A stretch of 64,000 nucleotides of DNA from Christensenella massiliensis (GTDB lineage Bacteria > Bacillota > Clostridia > Christensenellales > Christensenellaceae). The translations under genes were made by a program, and so were the position numbers. The stretch covers positions 1,116,001-1,180,000 of the forward strand of contig LT700187.1 in assembly GCA_900155415.1 (NCBI GenBank), in the 5' to 3' direction. This document shows positions 53,615 through 62,393 of the stretch, one piece after another. Each line of letters starts with the position of its first letter. Position 1 is the stretch's first letter. Below the pieces are notes generated by a model. It saw nothing but the letters and a program-made list of their open reading frames with translations, ran no database searches and was not told where the DNA came from.

Positions 53615-55334
53615 GAACGGCACGCAAAACCCAGCCGGAACGGCGGGTAATTTTACCGTCACCTATAAAACCAACGCCGATGTGGAAATGGGGACGCTGA
53701 CCTATGAGATCGGCGGCGAAAACGCCCTGCCTACAGCCGGCGAACTCAGCTCAAAATTCAGTACGTTTATCCAGCGCGCAAAGCAAAAGGGCGATGTATA
53801 CGTGCCGAACGACGGCGTCCTTTGGTACGAAGATAAGGAATTTACAAAGCCTGCCGCATTCCCAAACGGGCAGAAAGATGAAAACTATACCCTGTACTGT
53901 AAACTGACGATAGGCTCCATATCAGCAGGAAGCGTTAGCAATGGTGCGGAAAATAAGTCCTATGCGGACGTCGGCGGAACGATCCAGCCGTACTTAGCGG
54001 TAAGCGGCTATTACACAACAGGACGCAACGACGGATACGACGGAACGAAAGCTATCTTTGAGAAGAAAAATGCCGAAGGAAACTGGACAGAGGTGCCGGA
54101 AGAATACTGCACAGATAAATCCGGCAATACATGGCCGAATATGATTTATTTCAGCAGCGTATCTGACAGCGGCACATACCGGCTGAAAGATGTGCGCTAT
54201 ACGGCGACGGATAATGACGGAAACATCCTCTATTATGTCAATGCGGAGGATACGCCGAAAGATGAACATATCGTTACGATTGCCCCCGTGGAGCTTACCA
54301 TTACAGGCGTAACGGCACAGGACAGAAATTGCGACGGTACCGATACGGTGCAGCTTACCGGCGGTGCGCTGCAAGGCGTTTTATATGGCGATGATGTATC
54401 TTTCAGCCTTGGAAGCGGCACAGTTGCGGATAAAACCGCAGGCAGCGGCAAGCCGGTAACAACGAATATTACCCTGACGGGAGCGGATGCCGGAAACTAT
54501 ACGCTGAAACAGCCGGAAAACATTACGGTGACAATATCCCATACAGTAGATCATACCGTCTGGCATTCCGATGAAAACAGGCATTGGAATACCTGTGTCT
54601 GCGGAGAAAAAATGAACGCGGACAGTCATACCGGCGGCACGGCGACCTGTACCGAACAGGCGGCTTGCGCAATCTGCGATCAAAAATACGGAGCTTTGCT
54701 CAAACATGAGCTGACGCCTGCGGAAAAGGTAGAAGCTACCTGCACCACGGACGGCAAGGAGGCATACTATACCTGCGAAGTCTGCGGTAAGCATTTTTCA
54801 GACGCTGCCGGGCAAGACGAAATCGGTGACCTTGACAGTTACGGCATTATTGGAGCGGCAGGCCATAGCATGACGCATCATGAAGCTGTGACTGCAACCT
54901 GTGCCGCGCCGGGCAATGTGGAATACTGGCATTGCTCTGTATGCGAAAAGAGCTTTGCGGACAAACAAGGAACGCAGCCTCTTATCAGCACGGAAATTCC
55001 CGCAGGTCATAAGGCTGAAAAGACTGATAGGGTGGAACCCACCGCTGCGACGCCGGGGAATATCGAATATTGGTACTGTCCGGCCTGCGGTCAGTATTTC
55101 AAAGACAAAGACCTGACGGAAGTAATCGCGAAAGAAGAAACAGTCCTTGCGGCAATTGGTGAAACAACGCAGTCAAATCCGGAACAACCGAAAAACGGGG
55201 ATGCTGCCGCTGCAAACAATCCGAAAACCGGGGATAACAGCAATCCGGTTTTATGGATCGTACTCTTGATATTTGCAGGCGGCGCGGTCGTGGGAAGGAC
55301 TGTTTACGGACGAAGAGTGAAACACAGCAGATGA
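53535..55334 (+). CDS. Sortase-anchored surface protein with CxxC repeats
   Basis: 599 residues from the ATG at 53535. The signal peptide is almost identical to that of the protein at 38659. A beta-rich N-terminal part (VTYKTNADVEMGTLTYEIGG) is followed by a YDG-type domain (LTITGVTAQDRNCDGTDTVQ, ITLTGADAGNYTL). The second half has five CxxC pairs (CVCGEK, CAICDQ, CEVCGK, CSVCEK, CPACGQ) in repeats of about 55 residues with G(H/A)-type turns, resembling extracellular zinc-ribbon-like modules. The C-terminus is NPKTGD, a hydrophobic helix and RRVKHSR, a sortase signal. Function is unrecognised; adhesion is plausible. Confidence 0.87.
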   Translation: MKKIVCMILAAVMICSLGATGFAQDGMNGTQNPAGTAGNFTVTYKTNADVEMGTLTYEIGGENALPTAGELSSKFSTFIQRAKQKGDVYVPNDGVLWYEDKEFTKPAAFPNGQKDENYTLYCKLTIGSISAGSVSNGAENKSYADVGGTIQPYLAVSGYYTTGRNDGYDGTKAIFEKKNAEGNWTEVPEEYCTDKSGNTWPNMIYFSSVSDSGTYRLKDVRYTATDNDGNILYYVNAEDTPKDEHIVTIAPVELTITGVTAQDRNCDGTDTVQLTGGALQGVLYGDDVSFSLGSGTVADKTAGSGKPVTTNITLTGADAGNYTLKQPENITVTISHTVDHTVWHSDENRHWNTCVCGEKMNADSHTGGTATCTEQAACAICDQKYGALLKHELTPAEKVEATCTTDGKEAYYTCEVCGKHFSDAAGQDEIGDLDSYGIIGAAGHSMTHHEAVTATCAAPGNVEYWHCSVCEKSFADKQGTQPLISTEIPAGHKAEKTDRVEPTAATPGNIEYWYCPACGQYFKDKDLTEVIAKEETVLAAIGETTQSNPEQPKNGDAAAANNPKTGDNSNPVLWIVLLIFAGGAVVGRTVYGRRVKHSR

Positions 55335-55398
55335 CCGGCGTTTCACGGCAGTATTGAGTACAGATGCCGCTTAGAGAAAGGAAGCGCGGAAGCTGGGG

Positions 55399-55435
55399 GG
55401 CGGCCGACCCATTGAGCGGATCGGCCGCCTTGTTT
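55399..55435 (+). terminator. Intrinsic terminator after the surface protein
   Basis: GGCGGCCGA / TCGGCCGCC stem with a 13-base loop, followed by TTGTTTAT. Confidence 0.7.
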
Positions 55436-55518
55436 ATCTGTCCGGCGGTCTGTTGCTTTTCCGGAAGTATAACTGCAGACTGAAGCGTGGAACGATGGAT
55501 TTCATATATCTGCCGCCG

Positions 55519-55547
55519 TTGTCATAAAGCGGGTAAAGTGGTATACT
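55519..55547 (+). promoter_or_regulatory. Promoter of rmlD
   Basis: TTGTCA, 17 bp, TATACT, about 50 bases before the rmlD start. Confidence 0.65.
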
Positions 55548-55598
55548 TGCATCAGCGGATTAGCTGAATAAAAAATGTACGGAATGAAGGAGCAGATC

Positions 55599-56453
55599 AT
55601 GCGGGTACTTGTAACGGGCGTAAAAGGACAGCTCGGCTATGACGTTGTGCGGCATCTTGAGGCGCGCGGCATCGAGAACAGAGGCGTGGATATCGAGGAT
55701 TTTGACCTGACGGATGAAGCGGCAGTGCGTGCTTACGTCCGGGAATACAGGCCCACGTGTATCGTGCACTGCGCGGCTTATACCGCCGTGGACAGGGCGG
55801 AGAGCGAGCCGGAGAAATGCTTTGCCGTCAATGTGACGGGCACGAGAAATATCGCGCTGGCAGCCAAAGATGTGGACGCGGAGGTGCTGTATGTCAGCAC
55901 GGATTATGTGTTCGACGGGAGGTCGAAGGAAAGCCCGTGGGAGGCGGACGATCCGAAAGGACCGCAGAACGTATACGGAAAAACCAAGTATGAGGGCGAG
56001 CTTGAAATAGAAAAGCTTCTCGACCGCTACTACATCGTCCGCATTTGCTGGGTGTTCGGCAAAAACGGGAACAATTTCGTAAAGACCATGCTGCGCCTTG
56101 CGCAGTCGCATGATGAAATATCCGTCGTGTGCGATCAGCACGGCGCCCCCACCTATACCTACGATGTGGCGGCGCTGATGTGCGACATCATCGCGTCCCA
56201 TAAATACGGCGTGTATCAGGCGCCGAACGGCGGAGACATCACATGGTATGATTTTGCGGTGGAGATTTTCCGGCAGGCTGGCAGGAATGTGACGGTGCAT
56301 CCCGTTTCCACGGAAGAATACGCGAAAATGAATCCGCAGGCCGCGGCGCGGCCCAAAAATTCGCGGATGTCGCAAAAAGCACTGGTCGAGGCAGGCTTTA
56401 CTCCTCTGCCGGACTATAAGGACGCGCTCGCGCGGTATTTGAAAGAGCTATGA
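55599..56453 (+). CDS. rmlD: dTDP-4-dehydrorhamnose reductase
   Basis: 284 residues from the ATG at 55599 (AGGAG site); an ATG eight codons earlier is less well placed. VTGVKGQLGYDVV binds the dinucleotide, STDYVFDG and YGKTKYEGE (YxxxK) are catalytic, and NGGDITWYDFAVEIF and ARPKNSRM are diagnostic. It completes dTDP-L-rhamnose synthesis with the rmlA, rmlC and rmlB products. The separation of 4 kb from the rest of the set, by a surface protein and stress genes, suggests insertion into an ancestral cluster. Confidence 0.95.
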   Translation: MRVLVTGVKGQLGYDVVRHLEARGIENRGVDIEDFDLTDEAAVRAYVREYRPTCIVHCAAYTAVDRAESEPEKCFAVNVTGTRNIALAAKDVDAEVLYVSTDYVFDGRSKESPWEADDPKGPQNVYGKTKYEGELEIEKLLDRYYIVRICWVFGKNGNNFVKTMLRLAQSHDEISVVCDQHGAPTYTYDVAALMCDIIASHKYGVYQAPNGGDITWYDFAVEIFRQAGRNVTVHPVSTEEYAKMNPQAAARPKNSRMSQKALVEAGFTPLPDYKDALARYLKEL

Positions 56454-57373
56454 GAAAAGAGCCGCTCATCTCCGTTATCATACCGTCCTATAATTATGAA
56501 GCCTATATCGGACAGGCGGCTGAAAGCGCCGCCGCGCAAAGCTATCCCGAGCTTGAGCTTGTGGTCGTGGACGACTGCTCGAAAGATGCAAGCTTTGCGC
56601 TCATTTCCGCTCTCGCGGAACAGGAGCGTATCAAGGAACGTTTTTCCGGCAGGATCATCGTGCGCCGGAACGAGCGGAATCTGGGTGCGCACGAGACGAT
56701 AAACCGTGCGGTCGGACTGGCGCACGGGGAATATCTTGCCATTCTCAATGCGGACGATCTTTTTGAAAGCAACCGCTTTTCAGTCATGCTGGAGGAAATG
56801 CGGCGCAAGGGTGCAATGTGGGGCTTTTCGCGCGTGCGGTGCATCGGCGCGGACGGAAAACCGCTTGAAACAGAGCAGGCGCAGGCTTTCGAGCGCATTC
56901 AGGAAAAGCTCTCCGGCAAGCGGCATACCGCGCTCGCGGCGGTGGCGGAGAACATAGGCATCTCGACGGGGAACCTCCTTTTTTCGCGGCAGCTCTATGA
57001 GGGGATCGGCGGTTTTAAAAATTATAAATATGTGCATGATTATGATTTTTTCCTGCGGGCGTGCTTGTATGACGAGCCTGCTTTCACGGCGGAAACAGCT
57101 TATTTATACCGCCTGCACGGGGAAAATTCCTTTTTATCCCTGCATGAGGAGGGCGTGCGGGAAAACCGCGTCGTTTGGCTGGAGTTCTACCGCGCTGTGC
57201 AGCGGGGAGAAGTGGCTAACCGCGTCATTCTTGAAAATCCGGCCTATTTGCAGGAGTTCTACGAGGCAGTGTGCGCGGAGGGAAGTAAAAAACGCACGCT
57301 GTGGAAGCTGGCGCGCAACCCGCTCCTGCGCGCGGGTCTCAAGCTGGTCAAGGCAAAGTACCGCATGGAATAG
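56450..57373 (+). CDS. Family 2 glycosyltransferase
   Basis: A 307-residue GT-A enzyme. SVIIPSYNYEAYIGQAAESA and VVVDDCSKDASFALI form the nucleotide-sugar site, LNADDLFESNRF contains the DD metal motif, and YVHDYDFFLRACL is the acceptor-side acidic motif. Its ATG overlaps the rmlD stop (ATGA), so it is translationally coupled and probably uses dTDP-rhamnose or a partner sugar in cell-wall polysaccharide assembly. Confidence 0.9.
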   Translation: MRKEPLISVIIPSYNYEAYIGQAAESAAAQSYPELELVVVDDCSKDASFALISALAEQERIKERFSGRIIVRRNERNLGAHETINRAVGLAHGEYLAILNADDLFESNRFSVMLEEMRRKGAMWGFSRVRCIGADGKPLETEQAQAFERIQEKLSGKRHTALAAVAENIGISTGNLLFSRQLYEGIGGFKNYKYVHDYDFFLRACLYDEPAFTAETAYLYRLHGENSFLSLHEEGVRENRVVWLEFYRAVQRGEVANRVILENPAYLQEFYEAVCAEGSKKRTLWKLARNPLLRAGLKLVKAKYRME

Positions 57374-57392
57374 ACGAAAGCGTATCCAAACG

Positions 57393-57415
57393 AGAGCCGT
57401 CAGGCTCTTTTTTTT
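57393..57415 (+). terminator. Intrinsic terminator
   Basis: AGAGCC-GTCA-GGCTCT followed by at least seven T. Confidence 0.9.
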
Positions 57416-57504
57416 GCTGAAAACCGCTTGCCCGCGCATTAAGATTGTGTTAAGATAATCCTTGCTTTCAAAAGCCGCAGGAGGAAGGAGCGACGTATTT
57501 CAGA

Positions 57505-58917
57505 ATGGAAAAAGGACTGAAAAAGAGCATGGACCACAGGAACATGCTGAAGATGTTTTTGACGATCGCGCTGCCGGTAGCCCTGCAAAATCTGCTGACG
57601 TATGCGGTGAGCCTGATGGATTCTATCATGGTCGGCTCTCTCGGCGAGGTGCAGCTTTCAGCCGTTACCGTGGCGAATCAACCCTTTTTCCTGTTTATGA
57701 TGTGTATGTTTGGGCTGTCGTCCGGCGCATGCGTTTTGATCTCACAGTATTGGGGCAAGCAGGACCGCGAGACGATCTCGCGGATATTCGGCATCGTCAT
57801 CAGGCTCGCGGTACTTATCGGGATTGGTGTGACTGCTGTGGTGCTGCTCTTCCCGCGTCCCGTAATGGCGCTCTATACAAGCGAGCAGCCGGTGATCGAG
57901 TATGGCGTGCAATATCTGCGGGTGGTCGTGTTCTCCTATATCCCGTTCGCTTTTACGAACGGATATCTCACCTGTGTGCGCAGCGTGGAACGGGTCAGGA
58001 TCGCAGTCGTTACTTACAGCATTTCCTTTTGCGTCAACGTATTTTTCAATTATGTATTTATTTTCGGAAAGTTTGGTGCGCCGGCGCTCGGCGTTGCGGG
58101 TGCAGGCGTCGGAACGGTGATTGCCCGCGCGACGGAATTCGCGATCGTACTTATCTACGCGCTCAAAAAAGAGACGCGGGTCACTCTGCGGTGGCGGTAT
58201 ATCCTCAAGAGTGAAAAGTGGCTGTTCCGTGATTTTATCCGCTTTGCAGCGCCCGTCATGGTGAACGAGATGATGTGGGCGTTCGGTTCCTCCGCGCACA
58301 CGGCGATACTCGGACGCATGAGCGTTTCGGCAATCGCCACGGTGAGTATCGTTTCTACGGCGTTTCAGATCGTGACGGTCTTTATCTATGGTGCGTCGTC
58401 CGCGACGCTCGTGATCGTGGGGAAGAACATTGGGGAGAAAAAATTTGAACTTGCCCGGAAAAGCGCCAACTGGCTTGTTGTCGCCAACGTCGTGATCGCC
58501 GCGGCAACGGCTGCGGCTTTCCTGCTGCTGAAGGATACTTTCATGAGTTTTTATACCATCACGCCGGAAACCAAAACGGCGCTCGATGCCACGATGGTCG
58601 TCGCCGCGGTCATCATTTTGTTCTATTCGGTCAACATGGCGTGCATCGTAGGCGTTTTCCGCGGTGGTGGAGATACGATGTTCGCAATGTATCTGGATAT
58701 TATCGCAATGTGGGGGATTGCGGTGCCGCTGGGTGCGCTGGGTGCGTTCGCATGGGGCCTTTCCATTCCCGCTGTCTATTTTCTTCTGAGGTCCGACGAG
58801 GTCGTAAAAGCGGTGGTATGCCTTTTGCGCATGAAAAGCGGAAAATGGCTGCGGTCGGTCACGCGGAACACGGACGGAACGGATGATGCGCTGCCGCCGC
58901 AGCGGGAAGTATGCTGA
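57505..58917 (+). CDS. MATE-family multidrug/cation antiporter
   Basis: A 470-residue protein with twelve predicted membrane helices in two similar halves. LPVALQNLLTYAVSLMDSIM and SAVTVANQPFFLFMMCMFGL are typical of the N-lobe, and FAAPVMVNEMMWAFGSSAHT and FRGGGDTMFAMYLD of the C-lobe. It exports organic cations or other compounds in exchange for Na+ or H+. The ribosome site AAGGAG is 14 bases from the ATG, rather distant, but there is no other start in frame. A long antisense frame here is a composition artefact. Confidence 0.9.
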   Translation: MEKGLKKSMDHRNMLKMFLTIALPVALQNLLTYAVSLMDSIMVGSLGEVQLSAVTVANQPFFLFMMCMFGLSSGACVLISQYWGKQDRETISRIFGIVIRLAVLIGIGVTAVVLLFPRPVMALYTSEQPVIEYGVQYLRVVVFSYIPFAFTNGYLTCVRSVERVRIAVVTYSISFCVNVFFNYVFIFGKFGAPALGVAGAGVGTVIARATEFAIVLIYALKKETRVTLRWRYILKSEKWLFRDFIRFAAPVMVNEMMWAFGSSAHTAILGRMSVSAIATVSIVSTAFQIVTVFIYGASSATLVIVGKNIGEKKFELARKSANWLVVANVVIAAATAAAFLLLKDTFMSFYTITPETKTALDATMVVAAVIILFYSVNMACIVGVFRGGGDTMFAMYLDIIAMWGIAVPLGALGAFAWGLSIPAVYFLLRSDEVVKAVVCLLRMKSGKWLRSVTRNTDGTDDALPPQREVC

Positions 58918-59230
58918 AGAGGAGTACAAGGCTCGTTTCAGACCGCCTGTCTTTATCATAGGCGGGCAAGCAGGCTTTTTAAGCTTTTATTTGCGGAAAA
59001 GGGCGGCATGTGCGCCATCAGGTCTGCTTTTATGCCGGTTTTACGGCCGTGCGACGCGGTAAAAACGGTGCGGGCCCCAAAAGCGTCGTCCGGCCGCGCA
59101 GCGGCGGGACTGTTCCGAAAAATGCAAAGGAGCCGCAAGGCTCTTTTTTTGTGGTAAAATAAAAGAATAAGGCGGAAAATTCCTGTTTATAACATACGCG
59201 AAGCTTTTTATCTTGAGAAAGGTGAGGATC
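58918..59230 (+). other. Intergenic region between MATE and amylase genes
   Basis: No gene. It contains a GC-rich dyad CCGCCT/AGGCGG near 58940-58966 followed by a CTTTTT run, and an intrinsic terminator listed separately. TAAAAT at 59155-59160 may belong to the amylase promoter. Confidence 0.5.
59130..59150 (+). terminator. Intrinsic terminator
   Basis: GAGCC-GCAA-GGCTC followed by seven T. It resembles the terminator at 57393 in stem sequence. Confidence 0.85.
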
Positions 59231-60673
59231 ATGGCGCAGAACGGAACGATGATGCAGTATTTTGAATGGTATCTCCCGCCGGGAATGCTGTGGACCAAAA
59301 TCAAAGAGGAGGCGCAGTCCCTTTCGCGCTGCGGGATCACCGCACTGTGGATACCGCCCGCCTATAAAGGCAGCGCGGGGGTGAACGACGTAGGTTACGG
59401 CGTTTACGACATCTATGACCTCGGGGAATTCGGGCAGAAGGGCACGGTCGCGACCAAATACGGAACAAAAGACGAACTGCTTGCAGCGATTCACGCCGCG
59501 CATGAGGCGGGCCTGCAGGTATATGCGGATATCGTGCTCGACCACATGATGGGCGCGGACGGGCTGGAGCTCGTCAATGCCTCGGAGGTCGACCCGAACG
59601 ACCGCAATGAGGAAGAGGGCGAACCGCAGAAGATCGCGGCGTGGACGCATTTTTATTTTCCCGGACGGAATAAGGTATATTCAGATTTCGAATGGCATTG
59701 GTATCACTTCACGGGCATCGACTGGGATCAGCTGAAAAAGGAATCTGCGGTCTATAAATTCGAGGGCAAGGAATGGGAGCAGGAGGTAGACCGGGAAAAC
59801 GGGAATTTTGACTATCTGATGGGCGCGGACCTCGATCTCGACCACTTCGACGTCATTACCGAGCTGACACGCTGGGGAAAATGGTTCATCGAAACGACGG
59901 ATATCGACGGCTTCCGGTTTGACGCGGTCAAGCACATGAAGTTTTCTTTCTACCAGAACTGGCTCGATTCCATGCGGCGGGATGCAAAGGAGGAGCTTTT
60001 CTCTGTAGGAGAATATTGGAACGCGGATATCCGCGCGCTCAGGAATTATATCGATATCACAAAAGGGGCGCTTTCCTTGTTTGACGTTCCTCTGCACTAC
60101 CGCTTCGTTGATGCGGCAAATGCGGGCAGTGCGTTCGATATGCGCACGATATTTGACGGTACGCTCACGCAGGACAATCCAACGCGGGCCGTAACGTTCG
60201 TGGATAACCACGATACGCAGCCGGAGCAGGCGCTCGAGTCGTGGGTGCCGGATTGGTTCAAGCCCCTCGCCTATGCACTCATCCTTCTGCGGCAGGATGG
60301 CTATCCCTGCGTTTTTTATGGGGATTACTACGGCATCGCACATAACGGCATCGCTGCGAAAAAAAGAGAGATCGACCGTCTGCTGTCTGCACGGCGGGAC
60401 TGTGCCTACGGAAAGCAGAACGATTATTTCGACCATCCGAATCTCATCGGATGGACGCGCGAAGGGGATGAAGAGCATCCGGACGGTCTTGCCACCCTGC
60501 TGACGAACGGCGACGGCGGCACAAAGCGCATGTATGTCGGGCAGGCGCACGCAGGCGAGGTCTGGCACGACTGTATGGGGAACCGTGCGGAGGAAGTGAC
60601 CGTCGGAGAGGACGGGAACGGAGAGTTTTCGGTAAACGGCGGATCGGTTTCCGTATGGATCAAAAAGAAATAA
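59231..60673 (+). CDS. Cytoplasmic alpha-amylase (GH13, subfamily 5-like)
   Basis: 480 residues from the ATG at 59231 (GGTGAGG site; an in-frame TTG lies six codons earlier). MMQYFEWYLPP at the N-terminus and the lack of a signal peptide mark the intracellular bacterial type. The catalytic residues are Asp231 (DGFRFDAVKHM), Glu261 (GEYWN) and Asp328 (VDNHDTQ). DIVLDHMMGAD is conserved region I. It cleaves internal alpha-1,4-glucan bonds of glycogen or imported maltodextrin. It is followed by an aldo/keto reductase after 18 bases. Confidence 0.94.
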   Translation: MAQNGTMMQYFEWYLPPGMLWTKIKEEAQSLSRCGITALWIPPAYKGSAGVNDVGYGVYDIYDLGEFGQKGTVATKYGTKDELLAAIHAAHEAGLQVYADIVLDHMMGADGLELVNASEVDPNDRNEEEGEPQKIAAWTHFYFPGRNKVYSDFEWHWYHFTGIDWDQLKKESAVYKFEGKEWEQEVDRENGNFDYLMGADLDLDHFDVITELTRWGKWFIETTDIDGFRFDAVKHMKFSFYQNWLDSMRRDAKEELFSVGEYWNADIRALRNYIDITKGALSLFDVPLHYRFVDAANAGSAFDMRTIFDGTLTQDNPTRAVTFVDNHDTQPEQALESWVPDWFKPLAYALILLRQDGYPCVFYGDYYGIAHNGIAAKKREIDRLLSARRDCAYGKQNDYFDHPNLIGWTREGDEEHPDGLATLLTNGDGGTKRMYVGQAHAGEVWHDCMGNRAEEVTVGEDGNGEFSVNGGSVSVWIKKK

Positions 60674-60691
60674 GAAAGGGTGAGGAACGGT

Positions 60692-61555
60692 ATGAACGAA
60701 GGAAGAATACGTCTGCGTCTGAAAGACGGCGGCGAAATGCCCGCGCTCGGGCAGGGCACGTGGCACATGGGCGGTCATAAGAACAAGGAAGAGCGGGAGA
60801 TAGAAAGCATACGCCTCGGGGTATCTCTCGGCATGACGCTCCTCGATACGGCGGAAATGTATGGGGAGGGCGCGTCTGAACGCATGCTCGGCAGGGCGAT
60901 CGCGCCGCTGCAGCGGAAAGAGCTGTTTCTCGTTTCCAAGGTCTATCCGTGGAACGCGGGGAAGGAGCACATCTTTGAAAGCTGCGAAAACAGCCTGCGG
61001 AGGCTGAAGACGGATTATCTTGACCTCTATCTTCTGCATTGGCCGGGAAGCGTGCCGCTCGCGGAAACGGTGGACTGCATGGAACGGCTTGTACGCGAGG
61101 GAAAAATACTGCGCTGGGGCGTATCGAATTTCGATACGGACGATATGGAGCGGCTATGGGCCGTACCGAATGGCGACCGGTGCGCAGTCGATCAGGTGCT
61201 TTACCACCTCGGCTCACGCGGCGTGGAATACGATCTGCTTCCGTGGCTGCGGCAGCATGAGGTCGCCATGATGGCCTATTGCCCGGTCGCGCAGGGGGGA
61301 ACGCTGCGGGGGCGGCTCCTTACGGATCGGACGCTGAACGATATTGCCGCTGCGCACGGCGTCAGCGTCATCCAGCTTCTGCTTGCCTTTGTGCTCCGGC
61401 AGGAGGGCGTGGCAGCCATTCCAAAAGCGGGGACCCCACAGCATACGCGGGAGAATGCGGAGGCCGCGCAAATCAGGCTGACAGAAAAGGAGTGGAAAGA
61501 AATAGAAGCCGCTTTTCCGGCCCCTGCGCATAAAACGCCCCTCGACGTTCAGTAA
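60692..61555 (+). CDS. Aldo/keto reductase
   Basis: 287 residues from the ATG at 60692 (GGGTGAGG site). The AKR tetrad is visible: Asp and Tyr in LLDTAEMYGEG, Lys in LVSKVYPWN, His in LYLLHWPGS. WGVSNFDTDDM and IPKAGTPQHTRENAEA bind NADP(H). It resembles 2,5-diketogluconate reductase-type AKRs. It probably reduces aldehydes or ketoses in the cytoplasm. The gene is co-transcribed with the amylase, but a metabolic link is not evident. Confidence 0.92.
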   Translation: MNEGRIRLRLKDGGEMPALGQGTWHMGGHKNKEEREIESIRLGVSLGMTLLDTAEMYGEGASERMLGRAIAPLQRKELFLVSKVYPWNAGKEHIFESCENSLRRLKTDYLDLYLLHWPGSVPLAETVDCMERLVREGKILRWGVSNFDTDDMERLWAVPNGDRCAVDQVLYHLGSRGVEYDLLPWLRQHEVAMMAYCPVAQGGTLRGRLLTDRTLNDIAAAHGVSVIQLLLAFVLRQEGVAAIPKAGTPQHTRENAEAAQIRLTEKEWKEIEAAFPAPAHKTPLDVQ

Positions 61556-61609
61556 AAAGCACAGGAACTGTTCCGGTCAGCTGTCGGCGACCCTTTCCGC
61601 AAACGTAAA

Positions 61610-61635
61610 AACCGTTCCCAAAGGGAACGGTTTTT
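61610..61635 (+). terminator. Intrinsic terminator
   Basis: AACCGTTCCC / GGGAACGGTT stem with an AAA loop and a T-run. Confidence 0.9.
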
Positions 61636-61742
61636 CAGATACGAGGCATCTCATACAATATCATATTTGAAAGAAACAGTCTATACTTTTTTTCGGTTTC
61701 TGATAATCTTTTTATGGAAACGATCAGGAGGGGAGAGAAAAT

Positions 61743-62393
61743 ATGGCGGTAGATTTTGATAAAGCGGCGTACTATTACGATGCGATGTACGGAAATGAGG
61801 AGGAATACCGCACGGAGGCGGAGCATATCAGGAAACTCGCGCAAAAATACGGAGCGGGAAAGAGGCTGATCGATATCGCCTGCGGTACGGGTCTTGCGGC
61901 AAAATATCTGCTTCGGGATTTCTGTGTGACAGGCGTGGATCTTTCGGAAAGGATGCTGGATAAAGCGAGGAAAAATGCACCGGGGGCACGCTTCCTGCGG
62001 GGAGATATGTTCTCGTTTTCGCTGCGGGAAAAATTCGATATTGCCGTAAATCTCTATGGAAGCGCCGGATTCGCAAAAGATACGGACGCACTTGCGGCAA
62101 TGTGCGCGTGCGCATATAAATGCCTTGCGGGCGGAGGGCTTTTTATTCTTACGCCGTGGAGCACACGCGAGACGTTTGCGGAAAGCATCACTGCGGACAG
62201 CGGCAGGCGCGGCGGGCTCGCCTTTTGCAGAATGGAGGCGGTGCGCAGAAAAGACGCGCGGCGCGCGGAGATCGAGATGATCCATCTGTTTCGTCGTTAC
62301 GAATTAGAACGGTTTCATCCAAGCCCAGATTGCCAAGCAGCCGGAGGTAAATATCCACATTCCCATCCTTGTCCACCTCAATCTTCTGGATGA
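61743..62393 (+). pseudogene. Class I SAM-dependent methyltransferase, truncated by a mobile element
   Basis: The first 180 or so residues are a normal class I methyltransferase: RLIDIACGTGLAAKYLL (SAM motif I), VTGVDLSERMLDKAR (motif II), FDIAVNLYGSAGF and GGGLFILTPWSTRE. The similarity ends near IEMIHLF (about 62290). From there the frame translates the antisense of the recombinase 3' end, so the C-terminal domain is missing. The start has AGGAGGGGAG. The protein may still be made as a truncated form but is unlikely to be active. Confidence 0.85.

Noticed and set aside
57742-58959. 405-codon leftward frame antisense to the MATE gene
   Set aside because: It is rich in Arg, His and Asp with no domain, no ribosome site, and lies entirely opposite a clear membrane protein; a codon-composition artefact of GC-rich DNA.
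59681-61039. 452-codon leftward frame antisense to the amylase and aldo/keto reductase
   Set aside because: Spans two well-supported genes and their spacer, has no motif or start signal.
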